Positions 40,101 to 51,100 of a DNA stretch of 64,000 nt are shown here, piece by piece (the stretch's first letter is position 1; the number at the start of each line of letters is the position of its first letter). The notes beneath the pieces are model-generated. The model worked only from the letters and a program-made list of their open reading frames with translations, ran no database searches and was not told the origin of the DNA. The stretch is taken from NCBI RefSeq assembly GCF_014839805.1, contig NC_051124.1:1922001-1986000 (forward strand), in the 5' to 3' direction. The position numbers and the translations under genes were made by a program. This DNA comes from Manduca sexta. Lineage: Eukaryota; Arthropoda; Insecta; Lepidoptera; Sphingidae.

Positions 40101-43100
40101 ATGCTGTGTTAGGCATTTAGATCAAATTAGGAAGTGTATCCAAAATTGTAATAACACTAGTAATCTAGATGAAAACAGTTCAGTAGATTCATTGAGCATT
40201 CATTCTGATATAGCACAAAAGCCTGTGACGACCATGCAGGACAATCCTGTGAATTCTGAAAGGGAAGGGGAAGAAGATGGTGACAAATGGGAGGAGGCTA
40301 GGGAAAATGTTGCAGATATGGATAGCGTAACATCTGATAAACCAGAGTCTAAGAGTCCTTCCAAGGTAGCTTTAGTGCCAGATGAATCAGTCTCCAAGAG
40401 TCCTTCTGAGAATATACATACTGAACCGGATGATCAAATGGACGATAATATTGGGGCTCTTGGGCGGACACTTAGACCAAAGCGTAATGTAGATTACAAG
40501 AAATTTTATTTTATTACTTAATTATATTTGTGCTATTGTGATGTTACAGTTCTAAAATTAATGAGGAAGGAATGTGGTATTTATATAATAAGAAGTTATA
40601 TAATTTTATGTTATAACCTTTTTGGTGTTTTGGTTCTTTATGAAAAAAAAAAATAGATTGTCAGTAGTTATGAAATTGGTTCTCAATAAAATGGCTTTTC
40701 CTTGCGTATTTTAATAATTAGTATTAAAATATTACAATATTGCAATATATACCAGATATGCTCGCCCCCTATCACATCATGGGACGGAACATACAGACAA
40801 TAAATCATTTATAGTAATGTCAAACAAAATTTATTCTGATTGGTAGATTATTCAGATTGATCAAGAGATAGCGATTGGGATCATTATTGCAATCGGCGAT
40901 CATTTATTTATCATAATAATGTTAAAAAACATGGATTTGCCATTAGCACGCAGATTATGAACACTCGGAATTGACACAATTGGGACAATTATTGCAAACA
41001 CTACGATGACACGTCAATATTAAAAATGTTTATGTGTGCAGAATACTTTTTTAGTTTGATTTTTTAGTGTGTGGCATCAATACCTTTTGAACATCACTGT
41101 ACATTTTTTAAACGATATAATTATTCAACATTATTTTTAGTATATTACAAACCCGAAATCAGTTTGTTGAGAATCAATAGACAATCCTTTGCACAAATTT
41201 TTAATACATTAATGCCTTTTTATTTATAAAAACTGGCGCATGTCGGTCGCTCACTGATACCTACTACTACAGCCGGCCGTTACAAGCACTCCCTTCCCCA
41301 CCCCGCGGCCCCGCGCACGTCCCGCTCGTTCCATGCGGCGGCGCGTCTTTCATTTTTATTATAGTTTTCTGTGATAATTTATACCAAAATCTAATTCGGC
41401 TGTTTCGGCTTTATGATATACAAAAATGAAAATTGTTTAGAATTTTAATAAAATCCATAGACATACCTCAGCCGACATTATAACACAGAATATACTCCGC
41501 CTGACGTCTGTATTCATTCTCTGTTTTCTAGCAAGCTCTAGCAGCTTCTGGTCGTTGGTTGGTGGCAGTTTGACAGTCGGTTTCTCCTCTTGGCGCGCGT
41601 GGTTCCCCTCCCACGCTGACCCCACCACCCACCACTTACCTCTCTCATCAGCTGGAAATCAAGTCTTGTAAAAACTCGTGCGATTTTGTGCTGCTGACGC
41701 CAAGGAAGTGCCAAACATTGTTGTGGTCCGGTTAGAAGGACCATAGGTTGCGTAATTATCGAACATTATACAAGCCATCGCTTGCAGCTTTATTTGCGCG
41801 AGTATAATCCAAAATATAAGGACCAGTATTTATAGTTTCAAGATAAAAATAATTCAGTCAAGGCTGGTTTATTTACTGAATTTCATACAAACAAATCGTA
41901 AAATTTTATTTAACGTTTTGTTTCAGGATGAAGAGCGCAGCAGGACGCCATGAACTTACGGGCAAAGACATTTATTTTCTCAAAAGATTACAATAATCAC
42001 TTATAGAGAAAATACATTAGACAAAACATAATATTCTAAACCAAATCAGCGTAGTTAGTATAGGGTAGTTGTGAAAGATTTGTTTGTGTTGAAACATATA
42101 TCAATTCACAAATGTGTTCAGTACTGAAGGTAGGCGTGGACTCGAAGACAATAGATGTTTTTAAGGCTTCATACCTTACACCATGAAGTTTTGTATTTAA
42201 ATGACAGTAACTTATCCTTCAAACTCAAATTTCAGTAACTACCCTACATTGTTACATACCTTTCAAAAGATCTTCGAGCCTTATATTAAGTGGGGTGACA
42301 TAATTTCCCTTCCTGATGACCCCTTTGATCATCTTCTTCAAATGCTCCATGTAGGTGGGATCGTAGTTCGGTATTTTCGTTAGATTGTTGTTTTTAACCG
42401 CCATTAACACTTCTAATAGGTACTTTATGCGGGACCTAGAATTATTTTAAATTCATCAAAAAGTGACTGGGCTATGCCAACTGCTTACATATACAATCAC
42501 ATGTGAGTAGAGGAACAAATTAAAAACTTCAAATCGCCTATACACTATGTGTGCTTCGCAATTTCTGATTTTATTTTCTTTCTATTCGCGGAATAATTTT
42601 TTGAATCGAGCAGAAGCTGGAGAATTGGTTGTGTTCAAATACAAATACTTTTGCTATATATATTTACTAAGTGTTGCCCGCGTCTCCGCCCGTGTGGTAG
42701 ACTTTACCGGTATAAAAGTTGTCTATATTTTAATCTAGGATGTAGTCTATCTATAAGCCAAATTTTATCATTATTCGTTCAGCGGTTTCGATGGTTACTT
42801 CTAACAAACATCTACACAATTATTCACATTTATGATATTAGTAGAAGCAAGATACAATCAATGCTTTTGTCTATAATTTCACTAAGCCTGCACAACGGTA
42901 AGTTAAAATAACACATTAATGTCTAGTGTCTATTACTTCCAGCTCCTGTTCCGATAAGTTGGATTTGAAACTACCAGTTCAGATATACCCACTTACGTAA
43001 CATCTGTACTCCTTATTATTGAAAAAAAAAATTTCAAAGTTGAAGCAATGAACGCCTAAAAACAAGAGCTCCGTTGAAGAGGGTCGCCAGCCAGGTCAAG

Positions 43101-46100
43101 TTGATTTGGACAATAAGAAAAGTATGAATTGTAGGTAAAATCAAGAACATATCTCCCGCTTTAACAATAACATAGAGGAGAGCGTAATTGAGCGTGCGGA
43201 ATGTTAGGAATGGAATTTGTGAATTAATTCGAGTTTTAAAACCTCTAGGGGAGGGGTAATTGCTCTCTCTGCCTTCCCCCCTGGCTCAGATATACTAGTA
43301 TTTGTCAAAATCAGACGTCTCACCCACTAGCCGCCTCGTCTTTGATCTTAGCGAGCCTGCTCTGAGTGTCGTGTATGAAGTTCTTCAGCGCCAACGGTTC
43401 TTCCTTCCTCAACACTCCTCCAACTACTCGTAAAGCCACGAGAACACAACCTATGTTCTTCTCCGAGAGATCATCGAGTAATCGGTTCAGAATGTCGTAT
43501 AGTAGTGCTGCTTGGTAGATCTGCGGAGAAAAAAGAAATGTATATGTTCACGCCTTATCCTTGTAGGAGTTGGCAGGACCAACTAAAGCATCCATAGTGA
43601 GGAACGTAGTTATTTACGACCGCTGGTGTAATCTCAATCGTAAACGACAATGTGAGGCAATTTACGGATATTTTTCAACCGAAAAACTCACACTATATAG
43701 TATTTTACCATATTTGATTTTAAAATTAATTATTCTATGTTATATTAAATAATGGGAAAACGAACCTCCAGAATGCAATAATAAAATTGGTTTAAAACGG
43801 GGTATACATTCATATTTTAAATATCGCAATGTACAAGAACGAGCGCGTAGGGTGGTTATCGTTTCATCTCTTTCTTTCTCGCGCAGCTAATTTCCATGAC
43901 GTCACAAAGATATTATTGAGCCTCTTTTTCATCTTTTCACGTCTCGCCCTTCCATCGGCTTTCAAAGGCTAATATCTAGTTGATTTATAAACAGATTTTA
44001 AATCGTGCATTCTATGTTAAATTTAAATGGTAATTTATTTAAAAAGTTAAAAAAAAAATTATCCAAATTTTTATTTGGATAATTTAGGAATCGATCCCAG
44101 CACTCACGGATTATGGCCTGAATGTGCTGCACTTAAACCAATGCAACCATTTGTTCACCAAACTCACCTTAAAACTGTACAAATGCGCCAAACAGGAGAC
44201 CAGGTTGTCTAACTGCTTATCCTCCACCGGTTGCTTCTTGTAAATCATGTTGTCGAAACGAGTCGTTAGCTCTTGAAGGAAATGGGCACCTGCAAGTCCC
44301 AATACAGAATATTAAATTAATCAATGTACTATCGGGTTTTCAAATAACAATTGCCAAAAATAGACATTATTTCATGCCAATTAAGGTTGCTCTTAAAAGT
44401 CTGACGTAAACTGACTGACACTGACTGAATTCTACAGACAAAGAATTTCAAACTGATTGTGAAGAGAAAGAAATATTTTTGTTAATATTAAATTTATATT
44501 TAGCTCCCTCTTGTTGTTTTTATCTGTTCTACCTTTTATCTTTGTGTGGTGTATTTACTTTTATACAACGATTTTAAGCTTTGTAAGCATCATTCTTACA
44601 CATCAGATTAGCAAAAACTCAAATAAATTCCATGTAAAAACAATTTTTGTTCCGAACTTTCGCAATAGAATTAGCCAAGAATTACAAAACCCTAAATTTC
44701 ATGGTGTTATAGGGCCTAAAACTCTCACCCACCAATCTCGGAGCCAACATTAGCGTGCATAACCGCCACTAGTGCCGCATGTTCTGCCACCATGCGGTCC
44801 GGCGTGGCGGCGGGCGACACCGTCGCGTCCAGCCACAGCTGCGTCAGCGCCGTGTTCACCGAGTTTCTGCTGTTTGAAGAGTACAGGTTCTCTATGGATG
44901 TACAGGCCCAGTGCAGATTTGTACCAGCTAGCTTGTTTAGGACACCTGGAAAAACATTTTTTATATTATAATTTATTATTATTTTACTATGGTAACCTAA
45001 ATATTTCATAAGTTATAAAGAGATAATCACTGCTGAGTATTGCACTTGTTTATGGGGTACACATGCCAAGAAGTAAGAATATAGTTAAATGTATCTATAG
45101 TCTCTAATAATTCATGAATACCCTATAAAAATATATATATTATCAATAAATCTATTCAGTCTTTGCGCCAATCATCCCAGACAACTAAAATGAAAACTTA
45201 CTTTTGATCTGTCGTTTTAATTGTACAAGGTCCTTGTCAGATGTCGAGTCTTTGTTCCTCAAATGAGGAGGTACGTATGTGCCCTTTTCTTCCTGGAAGT
45301 AGTAAAAATATTTGCATATTAATATTTTGTGAGTGGACCCACACAATATTGCTGAAAGTTACAACTGTTTGATTTAGAACAATTACGAATTTTATTTATT
45401 ACTGCATGTGAATATAATATGTGTATAACTAATATTAAATTGCTTATAACTAGTTAGTGAATGCAGAAACAGCTGAATGGATTTGACTTGTATTTGGCAT
45501 GTGGGTAGATCATGGATTAACACAGACTACTTTAAATTTGGTCCCATGGGAAATAATGGAATTTAATAATTAAATTCTTTAAATAGATAGCACTAGCATT
45601 GAATAGGTTGCTCTATTAATAACTACAGTTTTAAGGGACTTTTACAATAGGAAAGGTTTTCAGGCAGGAAAAATTGCAAGCAAACACATAGTAAAATAAA
45701 AAATACATACCTTAATAATATTTCCTTCTTTGTCCCTCTTTCGTCCATAAATATCTTCCCAGACATCAGGTTTTTCTTTTTCCTCTTTAACCTCTTGATC
45801 ATCACCAACTTCCTCATCACCAGAGAATCCTTCCAAATCATCATCCCCAGATAAATGAGACACTTCATCATCACTGAAAACTTTGCTTAAATCATCTTCA
45901 GATATTATCTTCTCCTTGCCTTTAGTGTTAGGTTTCATCTCAGTTTTTTTGTTTTCTTTCATAGATTCTTTATTAGTTTTAGCTTTACTCTTTTGGGATT
46001 TTGTTGGTTTTTCTGTAATATTTTTTAAATAAACTTTGATTTGAAACATGTTTACTACCTTTTATGTTATTATTTCATTATCAAAAATCAAACATTGTAA

Positions 46101-47537
46101 ATCCATTTAAACACATTTTATAAATTGCAAATAAACTAGTATTTCAAACTTACATTCAAAATCATGTTAATAACAAAAAAATGGTTAAATACCTTCAGGC
46201 TCATCATTTGTATCCTCGCTATCCTCATCACTATAATCATCTTCATCACTTCCAACTTCATCACCATCATCATCACTATCATCAAATTCTCCATAATCAC
46301 CTTCACTTTCCAAATTACTTTCCTCACTTAAGCTATCATGTGATTCTTTTCCTTTCTGTTTCTTATCTTTCTTTTTGCTCTTTTCAATTTCTTTACCAGT
46401 CACTACAGCCAGGTCTTCTTCAAAGTCTGAATCTGCTTCCACATTGGCTAAATGTTTTTCTGCTGCTACAATTTGTTCCGTGGTTGATCTGTCACAGATT
46501 TCTAATAGATCTGGCTGTTTGTCAAGGCTGTTAAAGTATTTGTTGTTATAAAAGTATAATGTTGATTCCAAAGACTGGCATAAATTGTATTAAAAATGAA
46601 GGGTCATGAACATTATAGATTTGTCAGATTATTTTAGGTAACTAACAAACTGATAACATAAAAACTGAAATAAATATTAAATTAACTGTTAGAACAGAAA
46701 ATATTTAAAATTATGATCAAACTTAGACATTGATTAAATGCCAATTTCAATTAATAATTTGTATTGCTTTTTTTTATTGATAATGAAAATTTACGAATGA
46801 GAATAAAGTTTCTTTGTTATATTTATAAGTAATTTATTTTTTGTCAGTTTATTATGGGGATCATATTAATGATTTAAAGTAGAAGTATTAATTGAAACCA
46901 GCTGATAATACAAATTAAAAAGGATACAGTCCAGTCCATCATCAGCAAAGTAATTATTCTTATTCTTAGCCTTGTTTAAACCGAGTTGCTTCTCTAGTTT
47001 CTTGATAACTTTGTCTTCTTCTTCATTGGCTTGCAGAAAGATCTTCCTTCTCTGTTCTTCCATTTCTTGCTTGAGTCGTTCAGCCGCATTTCTTTCTTTT
47101 TCTCTTTCTTTGGTTACTATGTCTAATGGTGTTTCAAGTTTAGATTTTTTCTTCTAAAAAAAAATAGTTTGTTAATTCAAGGACTTGACTCGCATTTTTC
47201 ATTGCATCCATATTTTATCATTAACATTTATTATCCCAAAATTTGTAAGAAAACAATGATTATAAAGTCATAAAGACTAAAAACCAAAAAATTGTGCAAA
47301 TATGTAATTTACGAATTAAAACAAAATATTCATTACCTTTAACTCTGTATTAGGTTCTTGAGCATCAGCTGGCCTTTTTACAAACTTTCCAGGTGTATAG
47401 TGAGGCTGTTCTGACAATGTTTTCTTTTTCAAATAGTGTTCTTTGCGGTGTACCTTTTTTTCTTGTCTTTTATGCTTTCGGAGCGCTTTTCGAGTGTTTT
47501 CAAATTTAGGACGCGGCGCTGCCTTTTTCTTTTTCAT
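34141..47537 (-). CDS. NOM1: NOM1, nucleolar MIF4G/MA3-domain protein (13 exons, complete)
   Basis: NOM1 proteins act in the nucleolus in small-subunit ribosome biogenesis (yeast relative Sgd1). Exons: 47537-47337, 47153-46899, 46574-46193, 46012-45711, 45292-45202, 44945-44733, 44289-44168, 43520-43324, 42435-42260, 41651-41467, 35909-35745, 35094-34963, 34437-34141. All introns are GT-AG, phases agree, and the sum is 2718 bases (905 residues; human 860). The N-terminus is Lys-rich, followed by conserved ANEEEDK-x-I-x-KLEKQLGLNK and DDGLD, then acidic stretches. YVPPHLR precedes a MIF4G domain (about 395-600). W-W-V-V-G-S-A-W and LELARKQRMNTD-x-RR lead into an MA3 domain (about 680-830), with HVLLACCLQEKTYNP and FIQHFLVKNAGKK. 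The end of exon 2 is the least certain boundary: the phase requires a donor near 46898, which adds a few unsupported residues. Intron 10 holds the LTR element. Confidence 0.93.
35225..35335 (+). repeat. Lepidopteran-type dispersed repeat end in NOM1 intron 11
   Basis: Reads TAGTCTACTTTTTATCCCGG ... TTTATTCCG ... TTCACCGGGCGGAGCCACGAGCAAAATCTAG. This resembles a very common moth and butterfly repeat ending in a CGGGCGAAGCCGCGAGCAAA-like word. Fragments with the same end occur near 30930 and 54945. Confidence 0.5.
35560..35733 (+). repeat. Dispersed repeat tail (family B) in NOM1 intron 11
   Basis: The clearest copy of family B. It has ACCAGCGTGGTGGGCTAAGACC, CCACTTACCATCAGGTGCAG, GAGGAGGCTCGTGCTCAGCAG and ATAATACAGGGCTATTATTT, ending 11 bases before the 3' edge of exon 11. 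Its own orientation is opposite to NOM1. Confidence 0.65.
36070..36170 (+). repeat. SINE copy 3, left part (split by the LTR element)
   Basis: Contains GTGGCGTAGTTATATGG (A-box-like), then TTCGAATCC (B-box-like) and GACAAAGTGATATTATGTTT with CTGCTCGGTATCAG, matching the head of the SINE at 446-760 in order. It stops at the LTR retrotransposon. The same SINE body resumes after the element at about 40750. The A-to-B distance is shorter than in a tRNA, so the head carries a deletion. Confidence 0.75.
36171..36335 (+). repeat. 5' LTR
   Basis: 165 bp, begins TGTGGTATTTATATAA and ends TATTACA. It contains CTCAATAAAATGG, a likely polyadenylation signal. It differs from the 3' LTR only in two A-runs: one G versus A plus one base of length near 36240-36250, and two bases of length near 36323-36328. 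Confidence 0.95.
36338..36353 (+). other. Primer-binding site, serine tRNA (GCU) type
   Basis: TGGCGACGAGGATGGG starts two bases after the LTR. It is the exact reverse complement of the 3' end of animal tRNA-Ser(GCU) including CCA, as I remember that tRNA (…CCCATCCTCGTCG-CCA). Serine-tRNA priming is typical of mag-like elements. Confidence 0.85.
36388..37108 (+). pseudogene. gag remnant with one stop and a frameshift
   Basis: The likely start is the ATG at 36388 (Met-Ser-Lys-Arg-Ile-Gly). The protein continues through a capsid-like region to two zinc knuckles: C-F-V-C-G-M-K-N-H-L-A-D-K-C at about 37015-37056, and a second knuckle beginning C-I-S-C-G-E-K at about 37075. Two lesions are visible. 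An in-frame TGA lies at 36592-36594. A one-base frameshift lies inside the second knuckle near 37094-37098, after which the downstream frame (from 37110) carries the rest. The knuckles are the RNA-binding nucleocapsid part of Gag. Confidence 0.85.
37110..38711 (+). pseudogene. pol remnant: protease, reverse transcriptase and RNase H
   Basis: The protease motif is Leu-Asp-Cys-Gly-Ser-Gly (about 37270-37287). Retroelement proteases normally have Asp-Thr-Gly or Asp-Ser-Gly, so the Cys is unusual. The reverse transcriptase follows, with ARPIPFALK, KIAGDFS (a catalytic Asp), KLDLSNAYNQ (another) and Trp-Tyr-Asp-Asp at about 38130, where Tyr/Phe-x-Asp-Asp is usual. A TAG at 38223-38225 breaks the frame. 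It continues with YLGYVIDKNG and RRFLGVVNYYRNF in the thumb/connection, then RNase H (LLTVDAGPAGLGAVL, with a catalytic Asp). Near 38705-38714 a frameshift creates a TGA. The change of two motifs plus the stops suggests this copy is dead. Confidence 0.88.
38712..40521 (+). pseudogene. pol remnant: end of RNase H, integrase and C-terminal tail
   Basis: From 38712 the RNase H end continues (HFHQYLYGR, KTDHKPL, ADYFSRAP). It changes frame near 39000-39010, then enters integrase. The integrase has the zinc-binding pattern H-S-A-H...C-R-A-C (about 39250-39360) and a catalytic triad seen as H-I-D-Y, V-S-D-N and Q-A-E-N (about 39437-39720). A TAG at 39784-39786 interrupts the end of the core. The frame resumes with Y-R-N-T-P-H and L-M-F-G-R-K-L-R-S-R-L-D, typical of gypsy integrase C-termini. 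It ends in an acidic/Ser-rich tail at 40521. No chromodomain and no envelope were recognised. Confidence 0.88.
40563..40572 (+). other. Polypurine tract
   Basis: GAGGAAGGAA directly abuts the first base of the 3' LTR, the expected place for the primer of plus-strand DNA synthesis. Confidence 0.8.
40573..40736 (+). repeat. 3' LTR
   Basis: 164 bp with the same ends as the 5' LTR and the same AATAAA. It is followed at once by the ATATT target duplication. Confidence 0.95.
40737..40795 (+). repeat. SINE copy 3, right part
   Basis: After the target duplication the sequence reads CCAGATATGCTCGCCCCC and TATCACATCATGGGACGGAA, which is the body of the SINE that breaks off at 36170. The copy then ends early, without the GCATACCCCTTCGG tail found in copies 1 and 2. 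This shows the LTR element landed inside an existing, already 3'-shortened SINE. Confidence 0.8.
42655..42850 (+). repeat. Lepidopteran-type dispersed repeat in NOM1 intron 8
   Basis: Landmarks in order: GTGTTGCCCGCGTCTCCGCC, CGGTATAAAAGTTGTCTAT, TAGTCTATCTATAAGCC, CGTTCAGCGGTTTCGATGG and CACATTTATGATATTAGTAG. This order matches a repeat found very widely in moths and butterflies. It has no open frame. Confidence 0.6.
44085..44165 (-). repeat. Possible tRNA-like SINE head in NOM1 intron 7
   Basis: On the minus strand TTGGTTTAAGTGC resembles an A box and GGGATCGATTCC a B box, about 35 bases apart. A perfect hairpin (AAATTATCCAAAT and its inverse, with AAA between) follows. I could not fold an intact tRNA. 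It is more likely a retroposon head than a functional tRNA gene. Confidence 0.3.
45440..45555 (+). repeat. Dispersed repeat fragment in NOM1 intron 4
   Basis: GAAACAGCTGAATGGATTTG, TTGGCATGTGGGTAGATCA and GGATTAACACAGACTACTTT follow the order of a repeat often seen in Lepidoptera, whose usual words are similar. It is degenerate, with no frame. Confidence 0.45.
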
Positions 47538-48192
47538 TTTGATTTACTTTAAAGTTCTATAATATTTAAATTATAATAGAAACATTACAATGAATAGGTT
47601 ATGTTTTGCTACCTCCACGAGATTTTAATGTTTTGAATTTGACACGGAAATCGGGATACTTGCAGTTGACACTTGTCATTGTTCTGAGGTTGACACTTTA
47701 CGCTCAGATCTATTTTATTTATTATAGGTATCATGTTATTTCGGGAATATTTAAAAGTAATAATATATTCTAATAATTCCATGATAATATTATCATATTA
47801 AATAATAAAAAAATAACCTTGCTGGAAAGTCATAAACAAAAAAAATGATTTTTATATTTTACAATACGATACAGCAATCGTTTATTAGTGTTGTATAAAA
47901 AAATAAATAACAATCTGTCATGTGGCTATATTTATTTTTTTGGAATTTACAATACCTACGTATTTCCCAATGACTATAGGTATTTCCCGAATATATTTTT
48001 CTATTTCTCGCAAAATGCCTAATGTCAGACCAAAATGACACGCGTCTACATTGTCTATTATTCAAAATTCACAAAAGCATGACGGCGAGAACCTCTTCGA
48101 AAATATTCGCAATCAATTAAATTAAACAGCCCACTCGATAGAGCGACGGCTACGTTGTTTATTCGTGATACTAAACACATTGGTGATCAGGC
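47538..48192. promoter_or_regulatory. Divergent promoter region of NOM1 and ATAD1
   Basis: Only 655 bp separate the NOM1 start (47537, minus) from the ATAD1 start (48193, plus), so one region must serve both genes. It is AT-rich in its middle (47700-48000). It contains two closely spaced TTGACACTT words in the same orientation (near 47665 and 47690). No TATA box at a suitable distance and no ATCGATA element were recognised. The short spacing suggests shared regulation of a ribosome-biogenesis gene and a mitochondrial quality-control gene; this is an inference. Confidence 0.6.
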
Positions 48193-51100
48193 ATGATGGT
48201 GGAAGGTTCAGCATTTACACGGAGCGATGTGTTCCAAATGGCTATACGCGTCGCATTTGTGTCGGCGGTGACTTATTTCTCTATAAAGTGGCTAGTGAAC
48301 CAGATAGACCCCACGTCGAAGAGTCGGAAGAAGGCCGAGGAGCGCGCGCGAGAACAGTTACGCAAGTAAGTATCGATCGTGGGAATCATACGTCAATTAC
48401 TCTGTTCTTCTATTTGTGGACTCATAAAGCTTAGTTTGGTTTTTATGTGTTTTCTAATTACAACTTCCTTTTACCGCCGTACTTACATCCAATTAGACAT
48501 TGCCCAATTTAGGTTATAATTTGCACCTGTCAATCATTAACTTTCGGTAGAAATTTCTGTTGTAGATGGCTCATGCATTTATTTGAGAATTGAGTAGAGT
48601 CCCTGTTAAAAGGTTTATGCCTACAATTAGAACATACATAATGAAAGGTACAATATTTTCTTTTAACACCTATGTATCTTACCAATATACATAGGTGTTA
48701 AAAGATTTATCAATACTATTTTAAATCCTCAAAATTGATATCTTAGTTAACTGTGCTAAGAAGGTAAAGCTACAAATATCTTTTTATGGTATCTGGCAAC
48801 TTGCCAGTTTAATATCCAGCGCACCTATGTAATGGGAGCAAAGATCCTGTTGTATTCACAGGTACAAGAAAATATTTAAATAAGTTACTGTGATCAATTT
48901 AACTGTGGTCAAAGCTTATATTGGCATTGTTTTTGAAAATGTTTGGATATTTTAAATTGATCACTTCCGTGCATTATAATCGAATTTATATCCACTGAAT
49001 GGGAGTCAGTGAAATGTTTATTAGAAGTAATCAAAAGCTTCTGAAGTTTGGTTCATAAATAGATTAAGTCCTGAATATAGGCTAGGTTTTTTTTGGAAAA
49101 GTGTACAGTGGAATACACTCTCGCAAGACCTCATGACTGATTATAAGTAGAAGTTGTAAATGTGAACCACTCATATGATAAACTATGCCTGACCAAATTA
49201 AAATCTTTTTTTGGTTCTGCTTATAAGAAAATATCTCCTATATTGTAATATTTCTACATATTAATATAATGTTGCAGTTTTGTAGCAATTTTAAACATTA
49301 ACAATGTATGCACAATAAGTTATATGATGCAATACTGCTATAAGAAATTGCAATGTTTGTTTGTTAATACCTTATACATAATTAAGGATTTTATAAACCT
49401 AAATTATATGTATTACATAGTTGTGTGTGAAATAAAAGGGCAAAATCATTTTAATAGGTACTGGATCTGATAACAAAAAAATATAGTATATGATAAATAC
49501 AAATAATTGAAATATTTCTCCAATCTATATTTTAAAAAAAGATTTGACTTAATGTGAGGCGTCTGAAAAATAATAATAATTTACTTTTAAATATTGTTAA
49601 TTAGCATAATATATAAATTGGTTTAAGAGCGTTTACGTGCCGCGCGTGAAGTCAACTATAGGTAATTCTTCGCAAAATTCACTCACACAGAACCGTTGCG
49701 TAGCTGTGTGCGTAGAGTTAGCGCGCGTCGGCTATCTTTGTAGTCAGACCAACCAATTTTGATCTTTTCGCTTTAATTATCTAATTGGAATGTAACTTAT
49801 GATTTATGAATTTATGATAAATGTAGAATTCTATTATTAAATATATAAGAATTCATCATGAAATAGTTTATATGTATCATTTTGTAATTATAAAAAAATA
49901 AACATTTTTAACAAATTTTAACGGCAATTTTACAAATTGTTATTTTTCACTTTTAAATGCAAATGCTTAAAAAAATTAAGCATTTGCATTTAGAAAGTAC
50001 CCTTTAGTAAAGTGGAGCTCATCATGAAGCCGAAAGATAGGCACCAGAACTCCGTAATCAGACAATAAATCAGGAAAATTACTGTGCTACGATGTTTATA
50101 ATAGACCACATAATTACTCCATAGATCTGCAGTTTTTAATATTTAGCGTATTGAAAGTTTAAATTAAGTCATTAGAAATTACATATTGGAATTTATATTT
50201 TGAGTCAGAAGGTGTATGTAATGAGATGTCATTTTTAGGTGTATAACTAAAGTGAGAAATAAAAGACTTCTTTTTTCGGAAGTTGGTTATATTTTTTTGG
50301 ATAGTTTTTTTTTAATAGGTATTGCTTCTCAGTGACATCGATCATCAATCGATCGATTGTACATCCATGTATAACAATTTACCAGTTTTGTAATAATATA
50401 TTTACAATAAAAAGAATCAAAAATAAGTTAAACATTTTGTTTCGACCGGATTCTCATGAGCATTGACGAACCCGGTAAACTTTGGAGCGCTGTAACAGCG
50501 TTTTAAATGAATGAAATAAAAAAAAATTATAGGTAACAATTTTCCTCAAAAGATCATTTACAAGTTAGTTTGAGGTAATTTTTTTGTAAAATGTAAAAAA
50601 AAAGTTATAGAGCAAAAACGAGAACTTTTATAAACATTTTCTCACATTTTTGCTTATAACTTCTTTAATTTTTAATTTAGGGCAAAAAGTTATATAAACA
50701 TTTGCTACAAATTATGATTTTACAAAATTTATGTAAGACGCATAGTTTCCGAGATATCGCGAAAAAAGTGTTTTCACCCCTTTTTCCATGATGGCGGCCA
50801 GGGGACAAGGGGGGCGACCTCACAAACTTGAGATTAAGCTTCTATTGACCCCCACACATGTTCTAAAAATAAAATTGGGTCCTCTAAAAAATACAAAGCT
50901 CATGTAACATTTCAATGGGCTAATTGGTTTTAGCTTAAGGTTATAACTTAAGGTCCATTTTTCATACATTTTGTTTCACCTTTAATCTGGGTAACTAAAC
51001 AAGTATTGACAAGTAAAGAATTTAAATTCACGTCTAGTTAGTGATTAGTTCTCGCAGTTGAAAGAAAAACGTAAAAATAATTAATATGCATGGATATTAC

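Larger units (their letters stand above)
36171..40736 (+). mobile_element. Ty3/gypsy LTR retrotransposon, mag-like, defective
   Basis: A 4566-bp element with 165- and 164-bp LTRs starting TGTGG and ending TTACA. It is flanked by the 5-bp duplication ATATT (36166-36170 and 40737-40741). A primer-binding site follows the 5' LTR and a purine tract precedes the 3' LTR. Gag comes first, then protease, reverse transcriptase, RNase H and integrase in that order, which places it in Ty3/gypsy. The serine-tRNA primer site fits the mag lineage first described in Bombyx. No envelope-like frame is present. It lies in NOM1 intron 10, antisense to NOM1, inside an older SINE. The coding region is interrupted several times (see the parts), so it cannot make its own proteins. 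Confidence 0.95.

Noticed and set aside
36171..40736. Endogenous retrovirus with an envelope gene
   Set aside because: After integrase only the integrase C-terminal tail remains before the polypurine tract. No signal peptide, furin site or membrane anchor was seen.
46181..46534. Histidine-rich plus-strand frame
   Set aside because: It is the antisense shadow of the Asp/Ser/Glu-rich exon 3 of NOM1; poly-acidic codons read as His/Leu/Tyr on the other strand.
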